A stretch of DNA of 64,000 bases from Toxoplasma gondii ME49 (Eukaryota > Apicomplexa > Conoidasida > Eucoccidiorida > Sarcocystidae). The stretch lies in contig NC_031479.1 of NCBI RefSeq assembly GCF_000006565.2, positions 310,001-374,000 of the forward strand, read 5' to 3'. This document shows, in pieces, positions 1-12,852 of this stretch. Below the pieces are notes generated by a model. The model ran no database searches. It had not been told where the DNA came from and saw nothing but the letters and a program-made list of their open reading frames with translations. Position numbers and translations under genes: made by a program. Every line of letters begins with the position of its first letter. The first letter of the stretch is position 1.

Positions 1-2590
1 GAAAAGGGAGAAAAAACAAAGATGCTGGTGCGCTAAAGAATGGGGGAAAACATACAGGGATGCGGTAGGGGAGTTGAGAAAGACGGGCGAAGAAAAGATT
101 GCGGAGTTTAAAGAAGATTCGAACAGAAGCGGAGACAGGGACGGCCCCCAAACTGCTTAGCGAGCGAGAGTCAAGTCATTCATGTGAGTCTGATCATCCT
201 GCTCAAATGGAGTTGTTCTGCAAACATCTATGGGGTGCTTATCCGCTCCTAAGGGCACATTTGATTCTTTCACAAGACACAAACATCACACCATTGTCCT
301 CACTTCCCTACCGACACGCGTCGTCCCACAGGTCGCCACCTACAAAAAGATGCTCCTCTCGTACGGAAACTAGGAAGCCCCTAAAAAGCCTTTCCCTCCC
401 GATTTTTCCTGATTCTTTCTTATCGTCTGACACTCTGTCGCAGTCAGGTGACACGCAGAAGAACCCGCTGTGCCAAAGAAAGATTCAATCGCATCTCAGT
501 CGTCCGTACAACTAAGGGCTTCATACAGTAAACGCAAATAATAATCCATCCACTAAAACAGCTAGTGTTCTACACTCGGGCTATTACCTTTACAGTACGT
601 ATACTAGTAGTTAGGAATGGAGAAGGCGGTTCCGGAGAAAACACACCACTCTGCACGGCGTAAAGCTACAATTTTCTTCAGACACAAGCCGCACGAAACT
701 ATGAGGCTAAATGCCAGCCAGATATGCGATTTTTAGGTTTTCTACGAAATCCATTGGAAAAAAGAGGCTTGACAGTTCTACCGAGGAGTAGGCGACAATT
801 TTTGTCAGCCAGTATCCCCAGTGTTCTCGAAAACCACGAGACAGTTCGAGGGTTGGATCATGACGCAAAAGGATAGTAAAAACTGTTCCCGAAAGTAGAC
901 ATAACTCTTTGCAGTTATTGTTCTGTGAAATTGACCGTTCTCTAGCGCCCTGTGCAGGACTAGGATCATTCATTCGGCTATAACCTAGGGTACTCTTACA
1001 CATTCATGCGTGACAGTGTGGTTCCACAATACGAACGCCTCAGAAGCTCAGCCACTGAGTTTAGATACATAGTAACTTGCGGGTGGAGACAGGGGTAGCC
1101 CACAGAAGTAAGGGCCACATTGCAGAAACAGGAGACGAATATAAACCAATACTTTTCGTCCTCCATGAAGGAATCTGCCTCTCGTATGCTTTCAGTAAAG
1201 AACCGCTTTCCGGTCTTCGCAGCATCCTGTCGTGAATCGCGAGACAGAGGACAATTATTTTTGCATTCATAAGCACACACGGTCTGAGTCTACCACCTTT
1301 GACACAGAAAGCCCCTGGCGGTTCCTGCCTTTGAGATTGTGTCTATCGTAAATGCCCTTGGGACTAAGTATGTGCAGACAGAAAACGCCTTGTCTGCGAT
1401 GAACAACGAAACTCTACTAGTGAGGTGATTGAGTTTTCTGAACGGAGATGTGAACACTCCCCTGAGTCCTGGTAGTGCTTGCAGGCAGGTGGCGTGTAGT
1501 ATGAGAAGAAAACGATGAAAAAGTCACTTTTTGAAGGTTTTTCACTAGTTTCCACCATCAAGAGACCCAGAGTAGCCATGATTACATTCAGACGCAGCCT
1601 GCTCTCAGTTAGTTCCCTTCTGTTGACTCTGCCTGCAGTAAAGAGCCGATTGCAGCAACGAAACATTTTAGCCCCGTAGCCACTGAATACTAGATTTACA
1701 GCACATAGAGGTGCCAGATGGTGCTCTGGTTGTTACCATCTCTCGAACAACTGGCATTACGCCGCCTTGCACTGACACCCACCGTGCAGGGAAAACCCTT
1801 GTGGTTCTGGAACTCTATTCCCGAGTCAAGGAATCAACCGAACTGGAAAGAACGTGTAACGCTTTGCCACTTTTGTCGAAGTACAGCAACTGTCCAGGCA
1901 AATGCTAGCGAGCGGCAGAAATGTGTGGCTGACTCTGTTGCGCTCTCGTAGGCAAATCCTTAGGAAGTTCCCTTCTTCACTAGCCTCTTGCTTCGCTTTA
2001 CAATCCTGAGAAACAGCACCGCCGAAGCTCTTCCCATGTGTAAACCCGGTACGACCAGGTGAGTCATGAGAATGAGTTATGCGGCGGGGGCTCTCGAAGA
2101 ACGACGAAACCAACCGTAGAGTGCGCCACTTGCTCACACAAAAATGCCAAGATTCTGTGGGCTACCGCGCCGATCGAACCACATGCTACCCCAGGAAACC
2201 ACCGCATCTGTTCCGTTTCTGCCGACTGCAGGCCGACTGCTGAAGTGTCTCAAATTCTCTTTTTGCAGCTGTCTACCCAGATCTGCAGTTTGCCAGCAAA
2301 GGACGACTCTGTAAAACGGAGACAACCTGCATCAACTGGTTCTCGTTCTGCCAGTAATTTGAGAAGCGCTTTCGTGGGCAAGGGAACCAGGCAAACGGCG
2401 ATGTTGTTTGCGACTGATTTCGGTGAAGACGGCTGCGGAAAAAAGTTGAATGCTCTTTTGTTCTCTTAGGAATACAGCCATTGGCTTTTTTAAGACACAA
2501 AACGAATCCCGTCGAATTTTCGCGTGCGGGACAGCAGGCCACCGCGAAAAGTGTGAAACGCTGTGATTTCTCGGTTCATTTCTCCCCCCT
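1..2590. other. Intergenic or untranslated DNA, no gene recognised
   Basis: No open frame here has the codon bias, length or motifs of the recognised genes in the window. Base composition is more balanced than in the coding exons. Short frames on both strands have random-looking residue content. It may be the 3' region of a gene lying to the left of the window, but nothing in the sequence proves that. Confidence 0.5.
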
Positions 2591-3755
2591 CTGCGCGTGA
2601 TTATAACGAAAACGTCTAAGGCCTTTTTTGCCAGTTCCTTTTCCTTGGGTTTTTCGACATCTCCCTGCACCACCGCCTGTCTCTTTTCTTTAGAAACAAT
2701 CGGTGACTTTGGGGGATACGTAGAGAACCGCCTATGTCACGGTTCATGGCAAAAGCCCTACCTACGCAAAATTTCCTTGTCGGATGCGAGTGGCTGCGGA
2801 ACCCAACCCTTCGTCCTCTCTTTCTCTCTTTCTTTTTCACACTCTCGTTTCTTCTGCTTGTGATACGTTTCCTCTTTTCCGCGCATTTCCCTTTTTCTCC
2901 GTCCACAACTCCCCGCGGTCGCGCCCGTATGCGCCACTAGTGTACGGAGCACAGTCGGCTCCGGCACTGTGTTGTTTCCAGTCTTCAATTTTCCTGTTTG
3001 TTGTTAGCCAAGAGAGAAAACCGCAGTTTCGCGGTGCTCGTTTGGTTTCACCAGGTGTGGATTTCTACACCGTTAACGCCGCGACAATCTTTGGGCAAAA
3101 AAGACGCTCAATCTTGTTTTTTTTTCTGCCCCCCCACTTCAAGCTTGCCAACACGCTGTTCTACACTCGAAGTGGTCTCCCTCTTCCCATCTGGGTGTCG
3201 ACTTCTTTTCACCACTCCACGTTTTCACTCTTCCACTTCTTTTCGGTCTTTCACTTTCTCGTCCGCGCCATTTTGTCGTGGGTACACCGTGCAGCATCGC
3301 TGCGACGAAGACTCAAGCCTTCGTATTCTTAGAATCTCTTGTTTGGTTTCGCTTCTTTCTCATTTTCTGTCTTCGAATTACATGCGCATCGACGCGTCTG
3401 ACTCTCGGGAGACGAAAGGCTTTCAGGTGGGAAGGAGTTTCAGAAATCTCTTCTTACCGCTTCCGCCGACCACGGCGCGCCACCGGTCTGTGACTTTTTT
3501 CCCCACGACTGAAACTGCTCAGTCTAGATTTCTGTGTGTGTAATTCCGCTGTCCTTTCTGAAGCGCGGCTTTCCTCCGTTGCCGAGGAGCGTTTCTCTTC
3601 TAAGTTGCGCGCATTCACCGCCCCCGTTTTCTCGTTGTCTGAGCTTTACTCCCTTTCTCCGACTTCCTGTCTTTCCATTGCACTCAGCCTTTCCGCCAAA
3701 TCTCGCATTCCACCTTCTCTGCTTGCCTCGGGCACAACTCAGTGCACTCTACAAG
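2591..3755 (+). promoter_or_regulatory. Pyrimidine-rich promoter and 5' leader of the Nab2-like gene
   Basis: This stretch is dominated by C and T runs on the plus strand (many ttttc, ctctc and cccct blocks) right up to the start codon at 3756. Such leaders are common in coccidian genes. Frames open through it, for example 2784-3332, encode Phe/Ser/Leu-rich text typical of translated pyrimidine tracts and are not treated as genes. Transcription start sites cannot be read from sequence alone. Confidence 0.4.
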
Positions 3756-6700
3756 ATGCCGACAGAGACCCGCAAAGACGTGGTGGCGCCTGCGGGTGCG
3801 GAGGCAGAGGGGGAGGAAGGTCGTTCCTACGTCTTTTTGCGGGCTCTTTCTGGAAATAAAAATCAAACGATTCAGAGCGAAATCATGCAGAGGCTAGGGG
3901 CGATCATGGTCGGACAGAAAGGAGCAGAAAACGGCCCCGAAGAAGCGACCATCCAGGAAGACATGACCATCTTGAACGAGTATGTGTGGCACCTCCTCAC
4001 CCAGGAAGCCGCCACGCAGGGAAGACTCAAAAAGGAACTCGCCGAATTTCTGCAGACCAATGTACGTAGGACGACAACGCGTAAAGCAACTCTTGTGAAA
4101 GCTGCTCCCGCTCGACATCCGTGGTTTTCCCTCACTTCTCTTCGGTGTGCGTCTTGTTTGTCTCTCTCTTCTTCTGGGTGGGTCGCTCCTGTGTCTTCAG
4201 CCTCCGTCAGCTTCAACTGCCCGATCGTCACTTTTTGTCCTTCGTTTCTTCTTTCTTTCATCCCCCACAATTATATATATATATATTCATTTATATGAAT
4301 AAGGATTATATATATCTGCACATATATAAAAAACGTTTACATCTATTCCTGTATATAAAGACAGCATTATGCAGAGAGATACCCCTCCTCTTCCCAGCGT
4401 TCAATCTGCCTTCCTGTATCCGTCTGTCTGTCGCGTCTTTCCGTGGTGGCTCTGGCCCTTTCTTTGATTCTCTTCTTGTTCTCTGTCTCCACCTCTCTCT
4501 TGCTCCCAGGTTCTCTTTGTTCTGTCTCTCTGTGTCTCGGTCCTGGATCCCCGAATCGTGTTGCCGTCCACGTTGGTTGTTCGGCTGTGGCCGCGTCAAT
4601 CGGCTCTCTTGCCGCGTTCTCGTCTTTGCCACTTCAGACAGACGACTTCGTTTCTTGGCTGGACTCTCTGCTGTGTCGCTACGACCCCGAGGCGTCCGCG
4701 TCTGGCGACGAAGAGGGCGCGTTGGATGGAGCAGAGACTCCTCCCTCTCACACCCACAACTCCTCGGACTGGAAGAGTCGATACCGTTCGGAGGACATTT
4801 CGCTTTCGCGCGAAGAAGGCCGCCACTCTCGCCGAAGCTCGAGACGAAGTGCAGAGCCTTCTCAGCGGTCCCGACATCGCTCTCGACGCCACGAAGAAGA
4901 GAGATACGAAGAAGAAGAAAGACACCGGAGGAGACACGAAGGATCTGGTGACCGCCACCGGAGTTGCAGGCGAAAAGAGTACGAGGACCGGAGTCGGAGC
5001 CCGTACTCTCGACGAAGAGAGAGGGATTTCTACAGTCGCCGGAGTCCCAGCGAGGGGCGCTACCGCGGCACCAGCCATTCGGAGAGACACATGGAAGAAG
5101 GACGAGGAGGTTCCTCCAGACCGGTGCGAGAAGGAGGCAGCCGCGGGCGCTTGATCGGCCTCGCTATGAAGCAAGCCGTGGGGTGTCAGCGCCGAAGCGG
5201 GGGCGGCCTGGAAGGCGCAGAGGGTCCTTCGCCGCCGACTTCCTTTTCCGAAGAGAGAAGAAGTCGGAGCAGGAGTGCCGGACGCGTGAGAGCCATTGTG
5301 TTGGTGGATGACCGAAGCAGACACCGAGCCCAGGCCGAAGGCGAGACAGGACAGCACCTCGAAGAAAACAAACACGCAGAAGTTGCGAGGAACGACGGGA
5401 CCGGCGTCAACGGAGCAGACGGACCCGGCGCAAGGACCAAGGCGATTCTCAGGTGAGGATAGGAGGAAGTGGAAGAAGTCCGCTATCAGACGGCGAATCT
5501 CGGGTGACGGGCGTTGCGCTTCGGAGTCTCCGAACAGAACACAGAGTGCAACCTATTCTAGGCAGTGTGCGGAGGGGACTTCTGGGACAGTTCCCCGGTA
5601 TTCGGCTTATATTCGGGCAAAACTGTTGGATTTCAGTGATGCTTCTCAGCCGTTTTGGGGAACCAGGGAGACTTTGAGAGAACATAGGGAAGGAGCGAAT
5701 CGACGAGGGCACACAGGCAGAAACTTGGTATCTCAGGGGAAGTGTAGGAGAGAAGCGTCAGCTAGGACTTCAATCGTAGAGCGAAAAACGAGAAGGCACA
5801 GAGAAGAACACTCAGGACTTGGCTTCTCGACTTTTAAAATCCGACACTCATCGCTCGTTCTCCTGTCTGATGATTCTCTAGCATTAAATGCAGCTTATAA
5901 ACTTCAGAATATTTCTCCCATATTTTTGATACGCCATTTTCGGCAAATTCGTGTGGAAGTTTTCAACTCCCGTAACGTCTTTCTAGTGCTTGAGAGCAAA
6001 AGTAGAACATTTAAAATTGGAAGCGGCGATTTTTTGCTCTAAAGACACCACGAATCCCCTGAGGCAATGGCGAGCACAATACGCATTCTGTCTATCTCCT
6101 CGCATCTTTTCTCTGGACTCTGAGTTCTGTTTAATTCCCCTTCACCTGCCACTTGTGTATCTAGATGGTGAACTCTATAGCATTGTTGCCTTTCTCGGAC
6201 ATCAACTACCGTGGCAACGAATTCAGTGTCAAGACTCAACGCTGCCTTCACTCCCATGGGTGTCGCGTAACCCACCGAGAGACCGTTCCGTATCAGGCAC
6301 CTTTAGATCTTGCTTTGCCAGTGAATGTCCATGAGAAATGAAAGACCTTGAGAAGCAACTGGAGAAGAAGAGCTCTGCAAAGAAGTGAATCGGCGTTTAA
6401 CTTCTTTCTGAAGAGCTCTTCGCTTCTACGACTAAGGAACTTTCAAGGCTCGGGACTCCCATCTCTCGCCACTCCCTCCACCCCCGCTTTGTACCTCAGA
6501 TTGGTGTGCATTATTCACCATGTTTAGGTGTCCATGTTCAGGTGTCACTTCCAATGCTCCATTTCGCAAGGTTTGTGTTTTTTTTCAGACCGAATCCACG
6601 GTACACGGCAGGTCCAGGATCTCCGGCAGTCCTGTCGGACGTACCCTTTCTTTCTCCTCATCCGGCGGCGACTGCAGGAGGACTTTTGTCTCCGTCGGAA

Positions 6701-9657
6701 GGTCTGTCGCGCCGGCCCACCAGGTCGAGTCCCTCCTTCGCAGAGCCGCAGTACCCCCCCGCTTTCGCCTCCTTCCCGCCTGCCGGAGGAGACTTGGAAA
6801 TGGAAATGGGCGGGATAAGCGCTCTTTCGAACGAGGCCGACCTGAGCCGAGGTTCCGCCTTCCTCGCTGTCGGAGGAAGCGCCGGGCCTCCGCTGACCCG
6901 AGGCCCCGCAGGTGCCCCAGCGCCCTTCGCCGTAGGCAAGGTGAGGCTCGAGTTTGACGTTCAGAGACGACTCAGGTTTCCCTTCTCTCCTGCGCAGCGG
7001 CAGAGGACGATTTCGACACGAGCTTCGTTTGTCGTTTGCTTCGAGAGGTTTCTCGCCCGTTTCCGTCTAAAGAGACGCGGAGCCAGTTCCGATGTCTCCT
7101 CTTCCCTCACAAAAGAGACTCAAATTCATTTCCGTTTGCTCCTGCTTGCACGGAGGACCCGAGGATTCTCAGCTGTGGCGCCTGGTGGATTCGGCGGGCG
7201 AAAAAGTCTCCGTTGTGTCCACAGACATCGACTGCGAAGCCCATTCGCGCTTCGTGGCTTTTTAGGCGTCAATCGCTGCTTGACACGCTGCGGCGGATGT
7301 CCGACTGTTGATGTACTTTTTGTTTGGCGTTGGAATCTCGCGGGAATGTGCGAGGAGGGAAATCCATGTAGCTCGTCTAGAAGGCATCCTGCTCAAAGTC
7401 TACGTGAGGCCTCAGCGAATGCACAAGATGTTTCTTTTTCTTCACACCGACATTTGCGAAGCTTGGTTAATCTCAGCTGCTCCTCACTAAAACCGTAGTG
7501 ACTCTGTGTGTCGCTCAATCTCTCCTAAACAGGTCCGGAAGCGCTGCATCAAGTGGCCAAGATGCCCGTACGGAGCGAACTGCATGTACATACACCCGAC
7601 TGCGAAGTGCACCAAGTGGCCACGCTGTGCGTTCGGGGATGCCTGCTTCTACTGGCACCCGGCGGTCATGTGCAAATTCGGTGAGGAAGCGAAAAAGCCT
7701 TCTCATTTGCTTGGGTTCAGGTTTCGTCTTCGGAGGCTTTCGCTTTCACACACGATCCGAGGCAGCAGTCGAAACTCCGACCTCCAGATGCACAGCTGCC
7801 GAACCGAAAACTTGCCAGTTCTCCGTTTGTATCTATGCCAGTGTCTCTCCGTTGCTAGCTCTTCATCTATCTGCCTCTCTCGAGTGAATATGCCTCTTTT
7901 ATGAGTCGATTTATCGAATGCGTCTCCCTACCCAGTGTCTGTCTCTGTTGCGGGATCTGTCGATGCATGTGGTTGTAGCAACACCCTTGTGTAGGTCTGG
8001 AGACCTAAACGCGTGTGTCTGTCCTTCTGGAAATGTTGCATCCAGATCCTTCTGCTGTTGCGTCTCGTTGTTCAGGTGCACACTGCGCAAATCCTTTCTG
8101 CAACTACACTCACGAACCGGTCGACCCGACTCTGGCGGCCGAGGCCGCAAGCGCTGTCGGCGCCTCTCTTCCAACTGAGCAGGTTGGAGCCTCAGAGTCT
8201 CCTTTGTCTGGGGGCCCTGCAGGTTCTCACGGCGAGAAGGCGACGGGAGAAGTAAGCGACTTGTTTCGTCTTTCTTTTCCCCTCTCGATTTCGCTTCAGG
8301 GTCGCTGATCCTTCACTGCGCTGCGTTCGCGTCTGCTTTCAGGTCTGTTCGAGAACGGAGCAAAAGAGTTTCCGTTGTGGCAGGTCGTTTCTAGACGGGA
8401 GAGTTGAGAAACGCGAAAGATACACCGGGAGACAAAGTCAGCGTTGTGTGTGTGTGTGGGTGTGTCCTCGCTGCTTGTTTCCTCCACCTTGGTGGCTGAA
8501 GTCTTTTTCAAAAGGCATTCCTAATTCTTTTCCTCCGTCCTTTGCTTCGTTCGGCCTGTTCAGAGTTTCCTCGGCGCTCGAGGCCACGATGGATTCTACC
8601 GCAACAAGACGTGGACTCCAGGTGTGTCTTGCTTTTTCAACTCAGTCGAGAGATATTTTCGCTGTTTTCACACTTCGAACTACTTTGAGAACTGTCGTTT
8701 TTTCTCCGGTGTATCGCGTGCACCTCTGGCCGAGACACTGTACGTTTAATGCGTCTTTCCCCAATTCGTCGTCTGCTAGATAAAAAATCATTCTTCCTAA
8801 TTACGGTCGATACGGCTTCTGTCAAAGGTATCGAAATCTTCTGTCCTGCGACGAATGGTGACAGTTGCTACATCTATCGTATTTGCTTCTTCCGGAAATT
8901 CTCGTGGCAATGGAGTGCCACAGCTGTCTTCTACTCCTTCTGTTTCCTTTGCTTCTCGATGTGAAACCTTTCTACATTCCGATACTCACATACATAGACT
9001 CGTACGTGCACTCTTATATAAACGCAGAATTAATCATATATACAGACATATATATATATATATGTATATGTCTGTATGTATATTTATAGATGCATGCACG
9101 CGCGAGGGTAGACTCTGCGGCTCTCGCGGCTATTGTTGAACTATTTGAGCATGAGTATCAATTCCACTTGCAGATATCCAGATCGGTCGATAGTGAAGAC
9201 GGTCGAACTACATGTCTACATAAATACATTTGTATATTTGTATAAATGTGTATAAATTTGCGAGTTCTCATGACCCGCGATGCAAGTGTGAATGTGGCGG
9301 GGAAGTGTCTCTGTCGCGCATCTGTTCGGCGTGTGTGGAGCGTCTGAGAGTCTGTGTCAACTCATCTGTTCCGTTCGTGAACTTTCCAGTTTCCATGGCG
9401 TCTCGAAACCACGCGTCTCGTTGTTTGCAGGACAAGGAGACAGACAAGACTCTTCTTCCGCGACGATGGGTGGCGCGAATCTTCAGACATCAGTTGCAGC
9501 TCTAAGTGACACTCTTCCAGGAACGCCGCCGGAGTTGAGGAGAAGAAGAGAAGAATCTTTTCCGAGCGAGAAACCTCTGCTCCTCCCGCCAGCGCTGTCC
9601 GCGCAGGACGCCGCTGCGGCGCCCAGGGAGGGAGAAGAAGGCGTGATGGAAGGATGA
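3756..9657 (+). CDS. Nab2/ZC3H14-type CCCH zinc-finger poly(A) RNA-binding protein
   Basis: Seven exons: 3756-4061, 4638-5452, 6589-6940, 7533-7680, 8076-8251, 8564-8621 and 9431-9657. All phases agree and give 693 aa. Residues 1-115 resemble the PWI-like N-terminal fold of Nab2/ZC3H14; exon 1 ends in FLQTN and exon 2 opens TDDFVSWLDSLL, matching the family's NNT..F..WL..L helix. Residues about 135-250 are Arg/Ser-rich. Three zinc fingers follow: C496-H512 and C517-H533 (both C-x5-C-x5-C-x3-H) and C538-H553 (C-x5-C-x4-C-x3-H), the spacing of human ZC3H14 fingers 1-3. The family binds poly(A) in the nucleus, limits tail length and aids mRNA export. Start chosen because A at -3 is present and the PWI-like helices follow at once. 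The codon for G541 in finger 3 is split by an intron, which supports the model. Fingers 4 and 5 of the animal protein are not visible. The boundaries of exon 2 within the RS region are the least certain part. Confidence 0.8.
4268..4292. repeat. TA microsatellite in intron 1 of the Nab2-like gene
   Basis: A run of TA dinucleotides, about eight units, lies inside the first intron and is followed by further AT-rich near-repeats to about 4350. Confidence 0.8.
9035..9092. repeat. TA/GTATA microsatellite in intron 6 of the Nab2-like gene
   Basis: Alternating TA units degrade into tatgtatatgtctgtatgta-type text. It sits in the last intron, between exons 8564-8621 and 9431-9657. Confidence 0.8.
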
Positions 9658-10580
9658 ACTCCGGAGGGAGACAGAGAGGAGATTATGATGGAGGGCAAAG
9701 ACAGGTGGAACGCCTTTGGCGAAGGAAGTCGGGGGCACAAGAGCAGGCTGCTGTGTTTGGGAGAGAGAGACACCCGAGAAGGCGAGAGGGCTGCAGCCTT
9801 CTAGCGGCTTCCTCAGCTCTGTCTCGACGCGAGAAGAGAGACAGGTGTGAGGACCGAGAGGATCCCGGGGACGGACCGAGAGGAGAGAGGAGACGGCGGG
9901 GGGGGGGGGAGCTTTGGAGAGGAGAACGCGAAAAAGTTTCCATTTCTCCAAGGTGCGGCCTTCCTGGGGGGTCCGTCGCCGGCGCAGAGGCGCTGTGGCG
10001 GGGAACGCGGCACGAAGAGAAGAAAGCAGAAACGAAGTGGAGAACCACTTTCAGGGCAACACCAGAGCATGCGCGCCCTGGATTCGAGAGCTTTTGACGA
10101 TGGAAAATCAAAAGCCAGGGAACTGTTTCGCCGGAGAAGAGACATTTCTTCGTCTCTTCGTTGCCTGTTCCTTCTGTTTATTGCTCGCGCTGCAGCTCTC
10201 TAGAACCAAGGCTGCACAGCAACATTCGAGAAGAGCAAAGGAGGCGAAAGGGAACTTGATGTGGAAGATCCTTTTGAACGATCTCCTTGGATCTGCGAGA
10301 GCAGGAAGCAGCGACTTGTGCGACAGGAGAGCTAACGGGGATCTCTGTGATGGAACGGAAGAAGAAGAAAAGGAAGAGGACGACGGAACTGGCGTGTCAG
10401 TTAGCGCCGAGCTTTGCAAGGGGCGAGACAGGGGAAGAATGAGAAACGATCTCTGCTGTTTGGGAACTGCCCCAAACTTTGTCGAGAATCTCGCGTTTTC
10501 TGCAGAACGTTCTCTGCAAAAGACAGGAAACCACATGTAGAGACAATGATCATTGAAACGCGTGGTCGCACTGATGATCC

Positions 10581-10720
10581 ATACATATCTATATATATAT
10601 ATATATATATATACAAATGTATGTATATGTATATATGCATACACATATGGATGCATATGTTTATGTGCGTATCTATATCTTTATATCTATATCTCTCTAT
10701 ATGTATATAGAGAAATACAT
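10581..10720. repeat. Compound TA/CATATG/TCTATA microsatellite
   Basis: About 12 TA units are followed by imperfect gtatatatgcat and tctatatct repeats. Intergenic. Confidence 0.85.
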
Positions 10721-11804
10721 ATACATGTGAATGCGGTTGCGTTGCCTCCGGATATGCTGCGTATGGCAAAGAAGCGAGACTGCCGTTTCTGTGCCGTTTT
10801 TGCATTTTCGTAGACTGTTTTTCGCTGGCCAAGTCAACATCAGTGGCTCCGATTAGTCTGAGAGAACGCCGGCTCTTCTAGCCCAGAGACAGTTGACGGG
10901 TCGAGACAGATTTGTCAGCCGGAGTCGGTTGGTTTCTCCACTCCGAGAACAACAGTCAGAGAACCACTGAAGCTATAGACGTCCTGATGCACAAAATAGA
11001 TCGTTTTATGTCCGTAGAATCTCCCTTTCTTCTCCAGTACGAATTGTCAAATGAAACGTCTCCGTGTCTAGAAGATCCCTTTTCCCGGGGACGACATTCG
11101 AAACGTCGGAATCCTCGTTCCACCGCGGTCGATCACCCCCCCCCCACAATGCAGTTCAGCACTGTTCGCTGTGACAAGCAGTCCAGTGGGGTGGTGGTGC
11201 AGATCAACCGCAAAACTGTGACCGTCTGAACCTCGTAATAACTGGAGTCCAACGGAGCGTCTGTGTATCAGCTCCTTGGTTATCCATTCAGGGAAGTAAA
11301 TTCCTTTGTACGAAGGGCATGGGAACGCATAGAAAAACAGACTGAACACCAGTGTGGCACTCCCGAACGGACGCGCTGCAACTGGACGTTTCACTTCCGA
11401 CAGATTCAACAGCCCGTCAACAGTGGCGTCGCTGCAAAAGGTAAAACGGTCCGTGACCGCGTGGTGCAGAAGGCGAGACAGTTCTGTCTGCTTGCGATGG
11501 ACACACTGTCTTTGAAACTCACGTTTTTCCTTCTACAGCAAAATCTAAACTGTGTGCTGTGACGAAGAAAACGGTGAAACACAAACCTCTCAGCGAGGAG
11601 ACTGCCTCGTTGACACCGCAGAGGCCCCGCGCAGAGGACGTCTCACTCTGTCGCCCATTTCTCTTCTTAAAAAATTCAACAAGAGAAATCAAAGGTTTCT
11701 GCCATCCTTCCAACAACCAACAGCGCACATGCACTGCCGCTCACACACTCAACACCTTGCACACCAAACTGTCGACAGTGAAGGCGTGCCTATGTCGAAT
11801 ATAT

Positions 11805-11841
<37 letters not shown>

Positions 11842-11933
11842 TTATTTACAACTTATTTTGTGTGCATAGATATATTTTCAAATGTATGTACACACATATA
11901 CACGTACAGGTACATGCATGTCTACGCTATGTA

Positions 11934-11972
<39 letters not shown>
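11805..11972. repeat. Two TA tracts separated by imperfect GTACATA repeat
   Basis: TA runs at about 11809-11837 and 11937-11971 flank about 100 bases of related AT-rich text. Intergenic. Confidence 0.85.
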
Positions 11973-11973
<1 letters not shown>

Positions 11974-12179
11974 GTTTGAAAACTGATTCAGTACATTTGA
12001 TATCGGAGAAGAAAGCGGGTGAGAAACCAAGAACATTCCGTGTCTTCATGTTACGGAAACGAAATGGGGGAAAAAGATTTTTTCTGCTTTTCTTCCGCAA
12101 GGAAAACATAACTGCAGGTGGCGCGTCTTGCGGTGTCGCCATTGTTCGCTTTTCCGTCTCTTTCTATTCTTGCAAAAAT

Positions 12180-12203
12180 GCATATATATATATATATATA
12201 TAA
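12180..12203. repeat. Short TA microsatellite
   Basis: An uninterrupted run of about 11 TA units, in the intergenic region downstream of the polymerase stop codon. Confidence 0.8.
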
Positions 12204-12852
12204 TGCGTTTTCTTTCTTTCTCCGCGCTGCTGTTTTCTTTTCTGTTCATCTTTTCGCTATTGCCGCTTTGGAATGGCCTTTGTCTTCCACCACAGCTCGA
12301 ACCAGCAACCCAACAGCCATCCCGTTTTAAAAATCCGCGTTCGTCCGGTTGTTCTTAGCTGCAGTTCACCTCTTCCAAACTCTCCGCACTGTGCTTCTCG
12401 GGTCCCTTGCAGTGTTTTCTCTCCGCTAGCGCTGTCTCCTCGCCGCTCTCTGTGTATCTCTTCCGATTTTCTGTGGTTTCCACGGTCTCTGGAGCTGCTG
12501 TATTTCGAGTTTCTCTCGAGAAAAAAGGCTCGAGAGGCAGCCTTCTCTCTGTGTTCGCCTGCAAGCCTTCGCCGCCTTCCTTCCCCCTGGCCGCCCTTGC
12601 CAACCGTTGCGGAGGCGTTTCGGCGACTTCGCGCCTCAGACCCTCTGCTGGACTGCGGTTCCACTAGACATCGGCCGGCAGGAAGAGTACCGTCACTTTT
12701 CTCTTCCTGCGCTTCCTCTTTTCGCTCTGCTTCTCTCTCGGCTTCTTCTGCTTCTTCTCTCCAGCGTCTGCGCACAGAAGATGAGCTGATACGGACGGAA
12801 GGGCCGCAGACTGCGGAGCAGGAGAAAACAGAGATGAGCAAGACGAAGGAGA

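Larger units (their letters stand above)
9658..12852. other. Convergent intergenic region between the Nab2-like and polymerase genes
   Basis: This must hold the 3' untranslated regions of two genes that run towards each other. 9658-10540 is purine-rich and looks like UTR. TA microsatellites follow from 10581 to 12202. From about 12257 to 12850 both strands are open in one frame, discussed under findings. No family was recognised in any frame. Confidence 0.5.

Noticed and set aside
2784..3332. Phe/Ser/Leu-rich frame upstream of the Nab2-like gene
   Set aside because: The text is what a pyrimidine-rich leader encodes in any frame and it ends well before the supported start codon.
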